A DNA stretch of 64,000 bases from Alicyclobacillus shizuokensis NBRC 103103 (GTDB lineage: Bacteria; Bacillota; Bacilli; Alicyclobacillales; Alicyclobacillaceae): NCBI RefSeq assembly GCF_001552255.1, contig NZ_BCQV01000014.1, positions 31,831 through 95,830 on the forward strand, written 5' to 3'. The position numbers and the translations under genes are program-made. The stretch's first letter is position 1, and every line of letters starts with the position of its first letter. The notes beneath the pieces are model-generated. The model did no database searches and was not told where the DNA came from. It saw only the letters and a program-made list of their open reading frames with translations. Of the stretch, positions 43,975-51,453 are shown one piece after another.

Positions 43975-44646
43975 TCACACCTCCAGCAGCGTCTCGTAGA
44001 CCAACCAGGGTAGTACACCAAACACTAGGAGATAGCCCAGCATGACATCCAGCCAGACAGAGGGCCAAGGGTTTCCGGCCAGCATGGCGGCGCTCAGCCT
44101 TGTCAGCGCCAGGAATAAGGGAACAGCCAGGGGAAACAGGGCCAAAGGCAGGAGCACCTCGCGCAGGGAACTGGACGCGAACATGGTAACCAACAGGCTG
44201 CTGACCCCGCACATGCAGGCTCCACCCATAGCCAGTACGGCCACGAAGCCCAACGGACGGCCGGGTGGCGACGAATGGAGAAAGAGAAAAAAGGCACCTG
44301 TGGTCACCGCCTCAGCCCACCACAAGAACAGTGTGGTCGTGGTCCAGCGCGCGTAAAAAATCACGCTGCGATCAACAGGCAACATCTGCAATGCATCCCG
44401 CGCGCCAAACTCCATGTCTCGGGTGTGGGGCTCTCGCGCCGTCACAGCGTTCATGAAAAAGATCCCCATCCACAGGAGACCGGCCGACCAGTCCGCGCCG
44501 ATGCGGTCCGGCGCTCCCAAGGCCAGGCCAAGCAGAAGCACCAAGAGGACCCCCAGAACCGGAGTCGACACCAGCACGCGGGCGCGTCGACATTCTTGGC
44601 GAACATCGCTGGCCACCAGCCATGCGTACACCCGAACTGCGGTCAT
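43975..44646 (-). CDS. ccmB: Haem exporter membrane protein CcmB
   Basis: 223 residues, six hydrophobic segments. GLLWMGIFFMNAVTAREPHT and ARDALQMLPVDRSVIFYARW followed by SLREVLLPLALFPLAVPLFL fit the CcmB pattern. It is the membrane part of the CcmAB ABC transporter. The start overlaps the ccmA stop by four bases. Confidence 0.88.
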   Translation of the reverse strand: MTAVRVYAWLVASDVRQECRRARVLVSTPVLGVLLVLLLGLALGAPDRIGADWSAGLLWMGIFFMNAVTAREPHTRDMEFGARDALQMLPVDRSVIFYARWTTTTLFLWWAEAVTTGAFFLFLHSSPPGRPLGFVAVLAMGGACMCGVSSLLVTMFASSSLREVLLPLALFPLAVPLFLALTRLSAAMLAGNPWPSVWLDVMLGYLLVFGVLPWLVYETLLEV

Positions 44647-45269
44647 TGAAGCACCTCGAGTTGGCCATTGTGCAAGGTCAGCCCCACATCGGCCTGCGCC
44701 CAGGTCTCTTCCTCATGCGTGACCAAGAACACCGTTTTCCCAGCGGCACGCGCTGCATCCAGCATATCCCCGGCCCACGCCCGCGCCTCTTCGTCCAAGC
44801 CGTCGAACGGCTCATCCAACAAAATCAGTTCCGGGTCATGCAGGAGGGCACGCGCCATGGCTGCCCGCTGCCGCTGCCCCTTGGATAGCTGCCGCACCGG
44901 CATCAGGGCGCACTCCGTCAGTCCCGCCGCATCCGTCCACCACCTGGCGCAGCGGACAGGGTGCGACAAACCGTACAAACGGCTGAACCAGACGAGATTC
45001 TCCAATACGGTCAGGTCCCCGTAGAGCATCGGAGACTCCAACACCACCCCCATCCGTCTGCGATCCTGTACCCTAATCGGGCCTCCGGACCACAGGAGAT
45101 GTCCACGGGTAGGTCTTGTCAAGCCTGCCATGATGCGCAGCAGGGTGGTCTTTCCGCTGCCGTTGGGCGCACGTAGCGCATAGCGTTGTCCGACCTCCAA
45201 GCGGAGCGTGATACCCTCTAATACGATCCGGAAATTAAACTCCTTCGTGACGTCGCACAACGCCAACAT
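44643..45269 (-). CDS. ccmA: Haem exporter ATP-binding protein CcmA
   Basis: 208 residues: Walker A APNGSGKTT (34-42), Q-loop region MGVVLESPMLYGD, signature LSKGQRQRAAMARAL, Walker B LILLDEPFDGLD and switch His in LVTHEEE. CcmA hydrolyses ATP to release holo-CcmE from CcmC. AAGGAGTAACG precedes the ATG. Followed by ccmB, ccmC and ccmD. Confidence 0.88.
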   Translation of the reverse strand: MLALCDVTKEFNFRIVLEGITLRLEVGQRYALRAPNGSGKTTLLRIMAGLTRPTRGHLLWSGGPIRVQDRRRMGVVLESPMLYGDLTVLENLVWFSRLYGLSHPVRCARWWTDAAGLTECALMPVRQLSKGQRQRAAMARALLHDPELILLDEPFDGLDEEARAWAGDMLDAARAAGKTVFLVTHEEETWAQADVGLTLHNGQLEVLQ

Positions 45270-45309
45270 ATTCGTTACTCCTTGCTGGGTAGATTTTCAG
45301 TGTGCTCGG

Positions 45310-46149
45310 TCAACCGTCACGCCTCACGTCGTGCGATGTCTCGTCCATCGGACCCATTGGACTGCCGCCTGCCGGCCCTCGCCAGGGCCTCCGGAATCCA
45401 CTCAGTTGGCGAGGTCCACGCCGGCCCGCCTGATTGTACCCCAACAGCCCCAACAAGAACACAACGGCGGCCAACAGCAGATTGCCCACAGCTTCCGCCG
45501 TATGGACGGTAGAGTCGGCCGTCTTGCCAATCACCGGCAGGCCCAGACTGGAAGATCCCGCATCGGCAGTTGGCAGCTGTTGAATGCTGACTGGCAGGTC
45601 TTCATGTGCGGCCAGCCCCGGGTGCGTGAACACCCGATAAACGGTCCCCGAGATCGCTACTGTATCGGTCTGCGTCGACAAGTTGGAGGCCGAAAGAGCC
45701 GTGTCCCCGATGGGCAGATACAGGCGCAATTCCTCCACCGGATACGCCTGCTCCACATTTACCACGACCGACCCGTTCTCAACCCACGACACCCAGTAGG
45801 TCACTGTAAGGGTGCTGCTCCCTGCCGTCGCGGCCCGCGCAACGCGCACCCCTCCGTCCGTCCGAACCCAGGCATGGTTGCCCATCTGCACGCCGTGAGC
45901 CCCGTGCGGCAACGGCAAGGTGACGTCCTGAGGCCAGTGACCGGGATTGTGCATGCGAAGTTGTTCAACAATCTGCAACCGGTGGTTGTGTTCATCCGGC
46001 AGAAAAAAGATGTCGGCCTCGGCCACCCCCAGTCCTGAGGCGGCCTCGACCGTGCTTGCGCGGGCTCCGGCCAGGGTAAAAAAGCAGCACAGGAAGACCA
46101 ATAGAAGGCGACCAAACTGACCACACCAACGGCTAGGACGTGGACGCAT
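45310..46149 (-). CDS. Unknown secreted membrane-anchored protein of the ccm operon
   Basis: 279 residues: signal peptide (LLLVFLCCFFTLAGARA), a ~200-residue extracytoplasmic beta-rich domain (for example IFFLPDEHNHRLQIVEQLRM and STLTVTYWVSWVENGSVVVN), and one C-terminal membrane helix (NLLLAAVVFLLGLLGYNQAG). There are no Cys pairs, so it is not CcmG or CcmH. GGGGTGG nine bases upstream sets the ATG at 46149, 17 bases inside the end of ccmF. Its placement inside the operon suggests a cytochrome c or haem role. Family not recognised. Confidence 0.7.
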   Translation of the reverse strand: MRPRPSRWCGQFGRLLLVFLCCFFTLAGARASTVEAASGLGVAEADIFFLPDEHNHRLQIVEQLRMHNPGHWPQDVTLPLPHGAHGVQMGNHAWVRTDGGVRVARAATAGSSTLTVTYWVSWVENGSVVVNVEQAYPVEELRLYLPIGDTALSASNLSTQTDTVAISGTVYRVFTHPGLAAHEDLPVSIQQLPTADAGSSSLGLPVIGKTADSTVHTAEAVGNLLLAAVVFLLGLLGYNQAGRRGPRQLSGFRRPWRGPAGGSPMGPMDETSHDVRRDG

Positions 46150-48169
46150 CACGTACATCCACCCCTTGACCAGAAGCCAGACCTGACCAACGCGCGGCCG
46201 TGCCCAGCCTTGCTCCCACCCTTGTGGGCCAGAGACTGAATAGAGTGCCAAAGATCATCAGGTACCCACCCCACCAAATCCAGGACACCAGTGGGTTCAA
46301 ATGAAAGTCAAACACTGCTCGCGTGCCGCCGGAAGTGCCTATCATCACTACGTATAGATCCGCCAGTGGCCGACTGTAGATGGCGACATTCGTCAAGGGC
46401 TGCTGGCCGTCTGCGTAGAAGGTCACAGCAGGGCATAGCACGCCCAATGTACGGCCCTCCTGGGAAACAACCAGGTCGGCGTACATCTGGCGGGTTCCCT
46501 CCCCCGGCTTCACGGCTATGTCGGCAAAGGTCAATTGATACGCCCCGATGACAGCCGTCTGACCTGGAGCCAATACCTGTTGCCTTTCCAGGTGATAAGC
46601 CCCAGAACCAACCACGCCCACGGCCATCACGGCGAAAGCCAGGTGCACACAATAGCCTCCCCAACGCCGTCGGTGGTTCGCGATGACCGCGTACACGCTC
46701 CGTCCCAGTCCGTCTCCGGTCTCCGCCATCCGCCTGCGTAGCGCGGCAAGCCACTCGGACAATACGCTGGCCATCACCCACCCGGCAGTCAACATCGCAG
46801 CTGCGGCCAGCCAGGATAACCGCCCGTAGGCCATGTACATCCACAGCGTGTATACGCCGGCCGCTGCCAGCGCGACGAGACCGGAACCCAGGGACGAACG
46901 CACGACCTCAGTGACCGACGACTTTCCCCACGCTATGCGTGAGCCCACGGCCATGAGAGCCAGTATGACCACGGCCACAGGCAGTGCCACATCGTTGTAA
47001 AAGGAGGCGGAGACCACCATTTGTCGACCGACCAGCAGTTGCGACACAAGCGGGTAGACTGTTCCCCATAAGACAGCAAACATGACGGCCAAGAGCAAGA
47101 GATTGTTGAGGAGAAATCCCGATTCTCGGCTGACCACGGCCTGCAAGCGCCGTCCAGAACGCATGGACCCACCCCGCAACAGGATGGTTGCCACGGAGAA
47201 CGCCACCACGAGGCCGATGAACGTAAGGTAATACACCCCCAACGGCCCATCGGCAAACGCGTGGATGCTCCACACCGTTCCGCTTCTCGTCAGGAACGTC
47301 CCAAACAGGGTGAGGACGAATGTCAGAGTGATGAGGACAATGTTCCACAGAGAGAACAAACCGCGTCGCTCTTGAGCCATCGCGGTGTGGAGAAACGCCG
47401 TCGCGGTGAGCCACGGCAGCAAGGAGGCGTTCTCGACCGGATCCCAAGCCCAATAGCCGCCCCAGCCCAGTTCCTCGTATGACCAGTGGGCCCCGTACAC
47501 GATGCCGATGCCGAGAAACAGCCATGCCACCATCGACCAACGGCGGGTCACACGTAGCCACGCATCGTCGGTCTGTTTCAGCCATACGCAGGCCATGGCA
47601 TAAGCATAGGGGACGGTGAAGCCGATGCAGCCAAGATAGACATTGACAGGATGAACGGTCATTCCCGGATTCTGCAGCAGGGGATTTAGGTTATTACCAA
47701 CAGCCGCAGGATGAGGCAAACGTTCGAAAGGATTGGCCACGAACACAAGCAGCAACCCGTAAAAGAGCGTGATGCCATTGGAGATGCAGAGGGCCAGGGG
47801 CACCACCCGCTGCTCACCATCCTGGCGGATGGCGGCCAGAACACTGCCGTAGACAGTCAGAATGAACATCCAAAAGAGCAGAGAACCCGCGTTGCCGCCC
47901 CAAAAAGCGGCGATTCGGTAGATCAGAGGCAAGTGCGGCCCCGTGTACTCGGCTACATATGTATAAGCCAAGTTTTCGCTCACCAACAGGTCCACCAAAG
48001 CGGCGGAAGCCAGCGCCGCCAAGGCGAATTGCATGAGCACCAGCGTCCTGCCCACGCGCACGCGGTTGGTCGTTGGCCTGGCGACGGTCCATCCGTGCCA
48101 TGCCATGGACAGGACAAGGACGGCCAGAAGAAGCCGCAAGGCGGCCTGTCCCAAGTCACCAATCCACAC
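46133..48169 (-). CDS. ccmF: Cytochrome c haem lyase CcmF
   Basis: 678 residues with about fifteen membrane helices. The WWD-type stretch GWGGYWAWDPVENASLLPWL and flanking His residues (NPGMTVHPVN, YGAHWSYEELG) are complete. The C-terminal third has a periplasmic domain (GEGTRQMYADLVVSQEGRTL) and a last helix. CcmF attaches haem from CcmE to apocytochrome. A GTG start at 48169 follows AAGGGGG. No CcmH or CcmI gene is adjacent. Confidence 0.93.
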   Translation of the reverse strand: MWIGDLGQAALRLLLAVLVLSMAWHGWTVARPTTNRVRVGRTLVLMQFALAALASAALVDLLVSENLAYTYVAEYTGPHLPLIYRIAAFWGGNAGSLLFWMFILTVYGSVLAAIRQDGEQRVVPLALCISNGITLFYGLLLVFVANPFERLPHPAAVGNNLNPLLQNPGMTVHPVNVYLGCIGFTVPYAYAMACVWLKQTDDAWLRVTRRWSMVAWLFLGIGIVYGAHWSYEELGWGGYWAWDPVENASLLPWLTATAFLHTAMAQERRGLFSLWNIVLITLTFVLTLFGTFLTRSGTVWSIHAFADGPLGVYYLTFIGLVVAFSVATILLRGGSMRSGRRLQAVVSRESGFLLNNLLLLAVMFAVLWGTVYPLVSQLLVGRQMVVSASFYNDVALPVAVVILALMAVGSRIAWGKSSVTEVVRSSLGSGLVALAAAGVYTLWMYMAYGRLSWLAAAAMLTAGWVMASVLSEWLAALRRRMAETGDGLGRSVYAVIANHRRRWGGYCVHLAFAVMAVGVVGSGAYHLERQQVLAPGQTAVIGAYQLTFADIAVKPGEGTRQMYADLVVSQEGRTLGVLCPAVTFYADGQQPLTNVAIYSRPLADLYVVMIGTSGGTRAVFDFHLNPLVSWIWWGGYLMIFGTLFSLWPTRVGARLGTAARWSGLASGQGVDVRDASTS

Positions 48170-48194
48170 AGAGAGACCCCCTTGCTCACCTGCT

Positions 48195-48617
48195 TCATCC
48201 AGCGGATGTGGCTGTGTACTGCTGCGGTTGGGCTTCGTATTTAGACGGACACTTCACCAGCAGGGTGTGGGCGACAAAATGCCCATTGGACTGCAGCTTC
48301 CCTGTGACAATCACAGGCCAGTCATTGGCGAAGTCATCCGGTTGGGGCCCATGAAACACAACCGGCAACCGTTGATTCGTTTTCGGATCCCGCAAGGTGA
48401 ACTGAAGCAGCTGTTGCTCTGGATGCCATCGCACGCTCGCGGCGACGACATCACCACTGACGGTCGCTTCCTGACCATCCGCCTGTGCGCCCTCTGCGGT
48501 CAATTCCGCGACCGTCATGTAATAGGTCGCGGCATGGGTCACCGCTGTTCGGATGAGGACCGCCAGCACGCCCCCCACCAGGACCAACGCCGCCACCAGC
48601 TTGATACGTACGGACAC
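48195..48617 (-). CDS. ccmE: Haem chaperone CcmE, Cys-type
   Basis: 140 residues: N-terminal membrane anchor (LVAALVLVGGVLAVLIRTAV) and an OB-fold domain with YYMTVAELTA, VSGDVVAASVRW and VVFHGPQPDDFA. The haem-binding motif is CPSKY (Cys123, Tyr127), not the usual HxxxY. A C-x3-Y CcmE is known from Desulfovibrio and archaea (family knowledge). A GTG at 48617 has GGGGGGTG eight bases before it. First gene of the ccm operon. Confidence 0.9.
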   Translation of the reverse strand: MSVRIKLVAALVLVGGVLAVLIRTAVTHAATYYMTVAELTAEGAQADGQEATVSGDVVAASVRWHPEQQLLQFTLRDPKTNQRLPVVFHGPQPDDFANDWPVIVTGKLQSNGHFVAHTLLVKCPSKYEAQPQQYTATSAG

Positions 48618-48734
48618 CCCGCGTTCACCCCCCGATTATCACTGACAACTGCCCAGCGCAACAACGGGCCCGCCCCCACTAGGCCAGAAGACACCGACTC
48701 AATGCTCGACGCCCGGTGCGCTATAATGTTTGAC

Positions 48735-49463
48735 ATGAAGAAGCAAACGTCCAGCTGGCCTCCGAAACGGCCCAGCCCGAAAACAACGACTCGACTCATG
48801 GAAATCTATGACCGATTGTACCGCCACTTTGGCGACCGCAAGTGGTGGCCTGCTAAGACTCGCGAAGAAATCGTCATCGGTGCCATCCTTGTGCAGAATG
48901 TCTCCTGGGCGAATACCACGAAAGCCATCCAAGCTCTCGAGGACCGCGGTCTGCTCTCCTTCCGCGCGCTCGACGCGGCCGATATTCCGCTTCTGGAAAC
49001 CTGCCTCATCCCCACGCGGTTCTATCGGATGAAGGCGCAGAAGCTGAAGGCGTTTTCCCGTCATCTGAAGAGCCGATATGATTTCGACCTTGCCGCGATG
49101 CTGGAACAACCCGAACGCACTCTGCGCTCGGAATTGTTGGCCATCCACGGCATCGGTCCAGAAACGGCGGACGATATCGTGCTGTACGCCGCCGCCAAAC
49201 CGAGTTTTGTCATCGACGCGTACACTCGACGCATTTTCTATCGCCTCGGCATGACGCCTGAAAAACCTGGCTACGAACCGATGCGCAGCTGGTTTATGCA
49301 GCACCTGCCGCGCGATGTATCCCTCTACAATCAATACCACGCGCTGATTGACGCGCTCGGCAATCAAGTGTGCCGACAGTCGCGGCCCGACTGCGCGAAC
49401 TGCCCACTGCTGGAACTGTGCCCGCACGGAAACAAACAACTTGCTGAGGGCAGACGTCCCTAG
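48735..49463 (+). CDS. Endonuclease III-related DNA glycosylase (COG2231-type)
   Basis: About 242 residues. Helix-hairpin-helix LLAIHGIGPETADDIVLYAA with the catalytic-type Asp in FVIDAYTRRIF, and a 4Fe-4S motif CRQSRPDCANCPLLELC. The Lys of true Nth (LPGVGRKTA) is replaced by GIGPETA, as in the less-studied relatives. There is no ribosome site. A TATAAT at 48722-48727 places the transcription start at about the ATG at 48735, so the mRNA may be leaderless; the ATG at 48726 overlaps that -10. Confidence 0.8.
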   Translation: MKKQTSSWPPKRPSPKTTTRLMEIYDRLYRHFGDRKWWPAKTREEIVIGAILVQNVSWANTTKAIQALEDRGLLSFRALDAADIPLLETCLIPTRFYRMKAQKLKAFSRHLKSRYDFDLAAMLEQPERTLRSELLAIHGIGPETADDIVLYAAAKPSFVIDAYTRRIFYRLGMTPEKPGYEPMRSWFMQHLPRDVSLYNQYHALIDALGNQVCRQSRPDCANCPLLELCPHGNKQLAEGRRP

Positions 49464-49624
49464 TCACTCGATTGCGACATATCCGCCCCGATGCCAATAA
49501 AGAGGGGTACCACCATCAGGACAATACCAATAAACTCCCAGAACCCGCGCAGCTGCACCACCATCACGAGGCCAGCCAGCATCAGGACCAAACCTGTCAC
49601 AAGCAACCCGGCGGCACGTGACAA
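49460..49624 (-). CDS. 54-residue two-helix membrane protein
   Basis: TTG start at 49624 with GGAGGTGACC a few bases upstream. It reads MSRAAGLLVTGLVLMLAGLV, a short loop QLRGFWEF, and IGIVLMVVPLFIGIGAD with a polar end: two membrane helices. Function unknown. It overlaps the endonuclease gene tail by four bases on the other strand and has a promoter at 49685-49693. Confidence 0.6.
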   Translation of the reverse strand: MSRAAGLLVTGLVLMLAGLVMVVQLRGFWEFIGIVLMVVPLFIGIGADMSQSSD

Positions 49625-49684
49625 TGAGGTCACCTCCGTGTACAGAGATGGGAATTTTCGCGCTTGGGTGTATGATGTGAACCT

Positions 49685-49693
49685 ATTATACCA
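49685..49693 (-). promoter_or_regulatory. Extended -10 promoter for the 54-residue protein
   Basis: On the minus strand TGGTATAAT is an extended -10 element, about 60 bases before the TTG at 49624. No convincing -35 is seen, as is common for extended -10 promoters. Confidence 0.45.
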
Positions 49694-49789
49694 CTCCGAG
49701 AGGTGGGCGCATAGTTGCCTCGCTGCGCATAGTCTGGCACGGCTCTGTACAGGCTAAAGGTGAAACTTCCACATGGAGGAGGGATTTGG

Positions 49790-50059
49790 ATGAGGAAAGG
49801 AACCATTGCCGCCTGGCTTCTGACAGGGTTTGCTTTGTTCGCCGCGTGGCCGGCGTGGACGCAGCCAGCGTCCGCCCATTCCGGACTCCCATGGTCTTCC
49901 ACCGCGGACACCCATAAGCCTGACCCATCACACCCAAATGGAACGATGGACAAGGCGGACAAGCATGGGAAAGACCGGTGGGACACACATAAGGACGGTC
50001 ATGACGACAAGGACCATGGCCAGGACCACGGAGACGCCCACGACATGGACGACGACTGA
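49790..50059 (+). CDS. Secreted His/Asp/Lys-rich protein
   Basis: 89 residues. A clear signal peptide (TIAAWLLTGFALFAAWPAWT, cleavage near ASA-H) is followed by about 55 residues dominated by His, Asp and Lys (DKADKHGKDRWDTHKDGHDD and so on). Such a tail would be unstructured and could bind divalent metal, which is inference from composition. GGAGGAGGG precedes the ATG at 49790. Family not recognised. Confidence 0.7.
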   Translation: MRKGTIAAWLLTGFALFAAWPAWTQPASAHSGLPWSSTADTHKPDPSHPNGTMDKADKHGKDRWDTHKDGHDDKDHGQDHGDAHDMDDD

Positions 50060-50071
50060 CGGATTGTAACA

Positions 50072-50102
50072 ATGGGCCGCGGGATTATCTCCCACGGCCC
50101 AT
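50072..50102. terminator. Bidirectional terminator hairpin
   Basis: ATGGGCCG/CGGCCCAT stem continued by GGGA/TCCC, between the convergent His-rich and HtrA genes. T-runs are weak on both sides. Confidence 0.55.
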
Positions 50103-50107
50103 GTACT

Positions 50108-51397
50108 TTACCACCCCCCAGTGAACGGGATGCCTTGCGAATATCCGCCTTCCCCAGACGAGTATCCACCTTCGTCTCCGAAGCCTTGCGAGTTGTCACT
50201 TTGTCCTTGCCCATTCGCGTCGTTCGGCGTCGACATTTTCTGCACCGGAATGGTCAAGGTCAGCTTCTTTTGCCCGCGGTACACTGTGACATGAACCTTG
50301 TCTCCAGGTTTGGTTGCAAACAGCGCCGTGCGAAGGTCTGCCGTATCCTGCACGTTGGTTGAATTGATGCGGACAATCACATCGCCCGCCTTGAGACCGG
50401 CGTCCTTGGTGGCCGCCGCTGTCACCTTCACCACATACACGCCAGAGTTCGTGGGCACCCCTTGCAGATAGCTGGGTGGCACCTCATCCACCGGGTACGC
50501 CTCAATACCCAACGCCGGATGGGTGGCGTGACCAGATTGGATGATTTCAGAAGTCACCACCTTGACCAGGTTTGCTGGGAGGGCAAACCCCATCCCTTCC
50601 ACGCCTTCCTCCGCAATCTTGCTGCTCGTGATGCCGATGATCTGGCCCTCGATGTTCAGCAGGGGTCCCCCGCTGTTGCCCGGGTTAATGGCGGCGTCGG
50701 TCTGAATGACCGATTGGTAGTCGAGAGTCTGCTCCGATTCCGGTTCCTGCACGGGCATTTCGCGGGATTTGGCACTCACGATGCCGGATGTCACCGAATC
50801 CGCAAAGTCCAGTCCCATCGGTGTACCAATGGCCACCACTGGTTCACCCACCTCGATGTTGTCCGAGTTGGCCAGGGGCAGCGGTTCCACGCCAGAAAAG
50901 TTCGTCGCACTCGTCTTCAACACAGCCAAGTCGGTGTACGGATCGGTACCAACCACTTCGGCAGACACGTGTTTCCCCGACTCAAGCACCAGGCTCACTT
51001 TCGAACCGCCTTCGACCACATGGTTGTTGGTGACCAGATAAGCCGTATCGCCACTTTTTTCTATCAAGACACCGGTGCCGATATCCGACTCCTGATCTTG
51101 ACTCTGCTGCGTAAAGAAGTCCTGGGACGACGTGTAGTTAACCACAGCCGCCACAGCCGGAGAGGCCTTCTTCACCAACTGCGTGATCCCGCTGTTCACG
51201 TTCACATCCACGCTGGTCGACGTGACCGCCGGGGTGCTCGAACTCGTATTGGACGCGGACGTGGTGGACGTGGTGGACGAAGCTTGCAGGTGCCGAGTCG
51301 CCCATGGCAATGCGGCCATAGTCGATCCGGACCCGACAACGGCGGAGACGACGCACACGGCAACCCACTTCCACACTCCCGAACCCTGTTTGCTCAT
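50108..51397 (-). CDS. HtrA/DegP-type serine protease with PDZ domain
   Basis: 429 residues: N-terminal membrane anchor (VWKWVAVCVVSAVVGSG), a Ser/Thr linker, the protease domain with His126 (VTNNHVVEGG), Asp156 (YTDLAVLK) and Ser242 (NPGNSGGPL), a PDZ domain (~310-400; AGLKAGDVIVRINSTNVQD) and a Gly/Ser-rich tail. It degrades misfolded proteins outside the membrane. Similar to HtrA/HtrB/YyxA of Bacillus. The ATG at 51397 follows AGGTTGG. Its promoter is at 51460. Confidence 0.9.
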   Translation of the reverse strand: MSKQGSGVWKWVAVCVVSAVVGSGSTMAALPWATRHLQASSTTSTTSASNTSSSTPAVTSTSVDVNVNSGITQLVKKASPAVAAVVNYTSSQDFFTQQSQDQESDIGTGVLIEKSGDTAYLVTNNHVVEGGSKVSLVLESGKHVSAEVVGTDPYTDLAVLKTSATNFSGVEPLPLANSDNIEVGEPVVAIGTPMGLDFADSVTSGIVSAKSREMPVQEPESEQTLDYQSVIQTDAAINPGNSGGPLLNIEGQIIGITSSKIAEEGVEGMGFALPANLVKVVTSEIIQSGHATHPALGIEAYPVDEVPPSYLQGVPTNSGVYVVKVTAAATKDAGLKAGDVIVRINSTNVQDTADLRTALFATKPGDKVHVTVYRGQKKLTLTIPVQKMSTPNDANGQGQSDNSQGFGDEGGYSSGEGGYSQGIPFTGGW

Positions 51398-51453
51398 GAA
51401 CAACCAACCTCACTTTGTATGTGTGTCGATAGAGAGATTCCAGTTCGGTCGGT

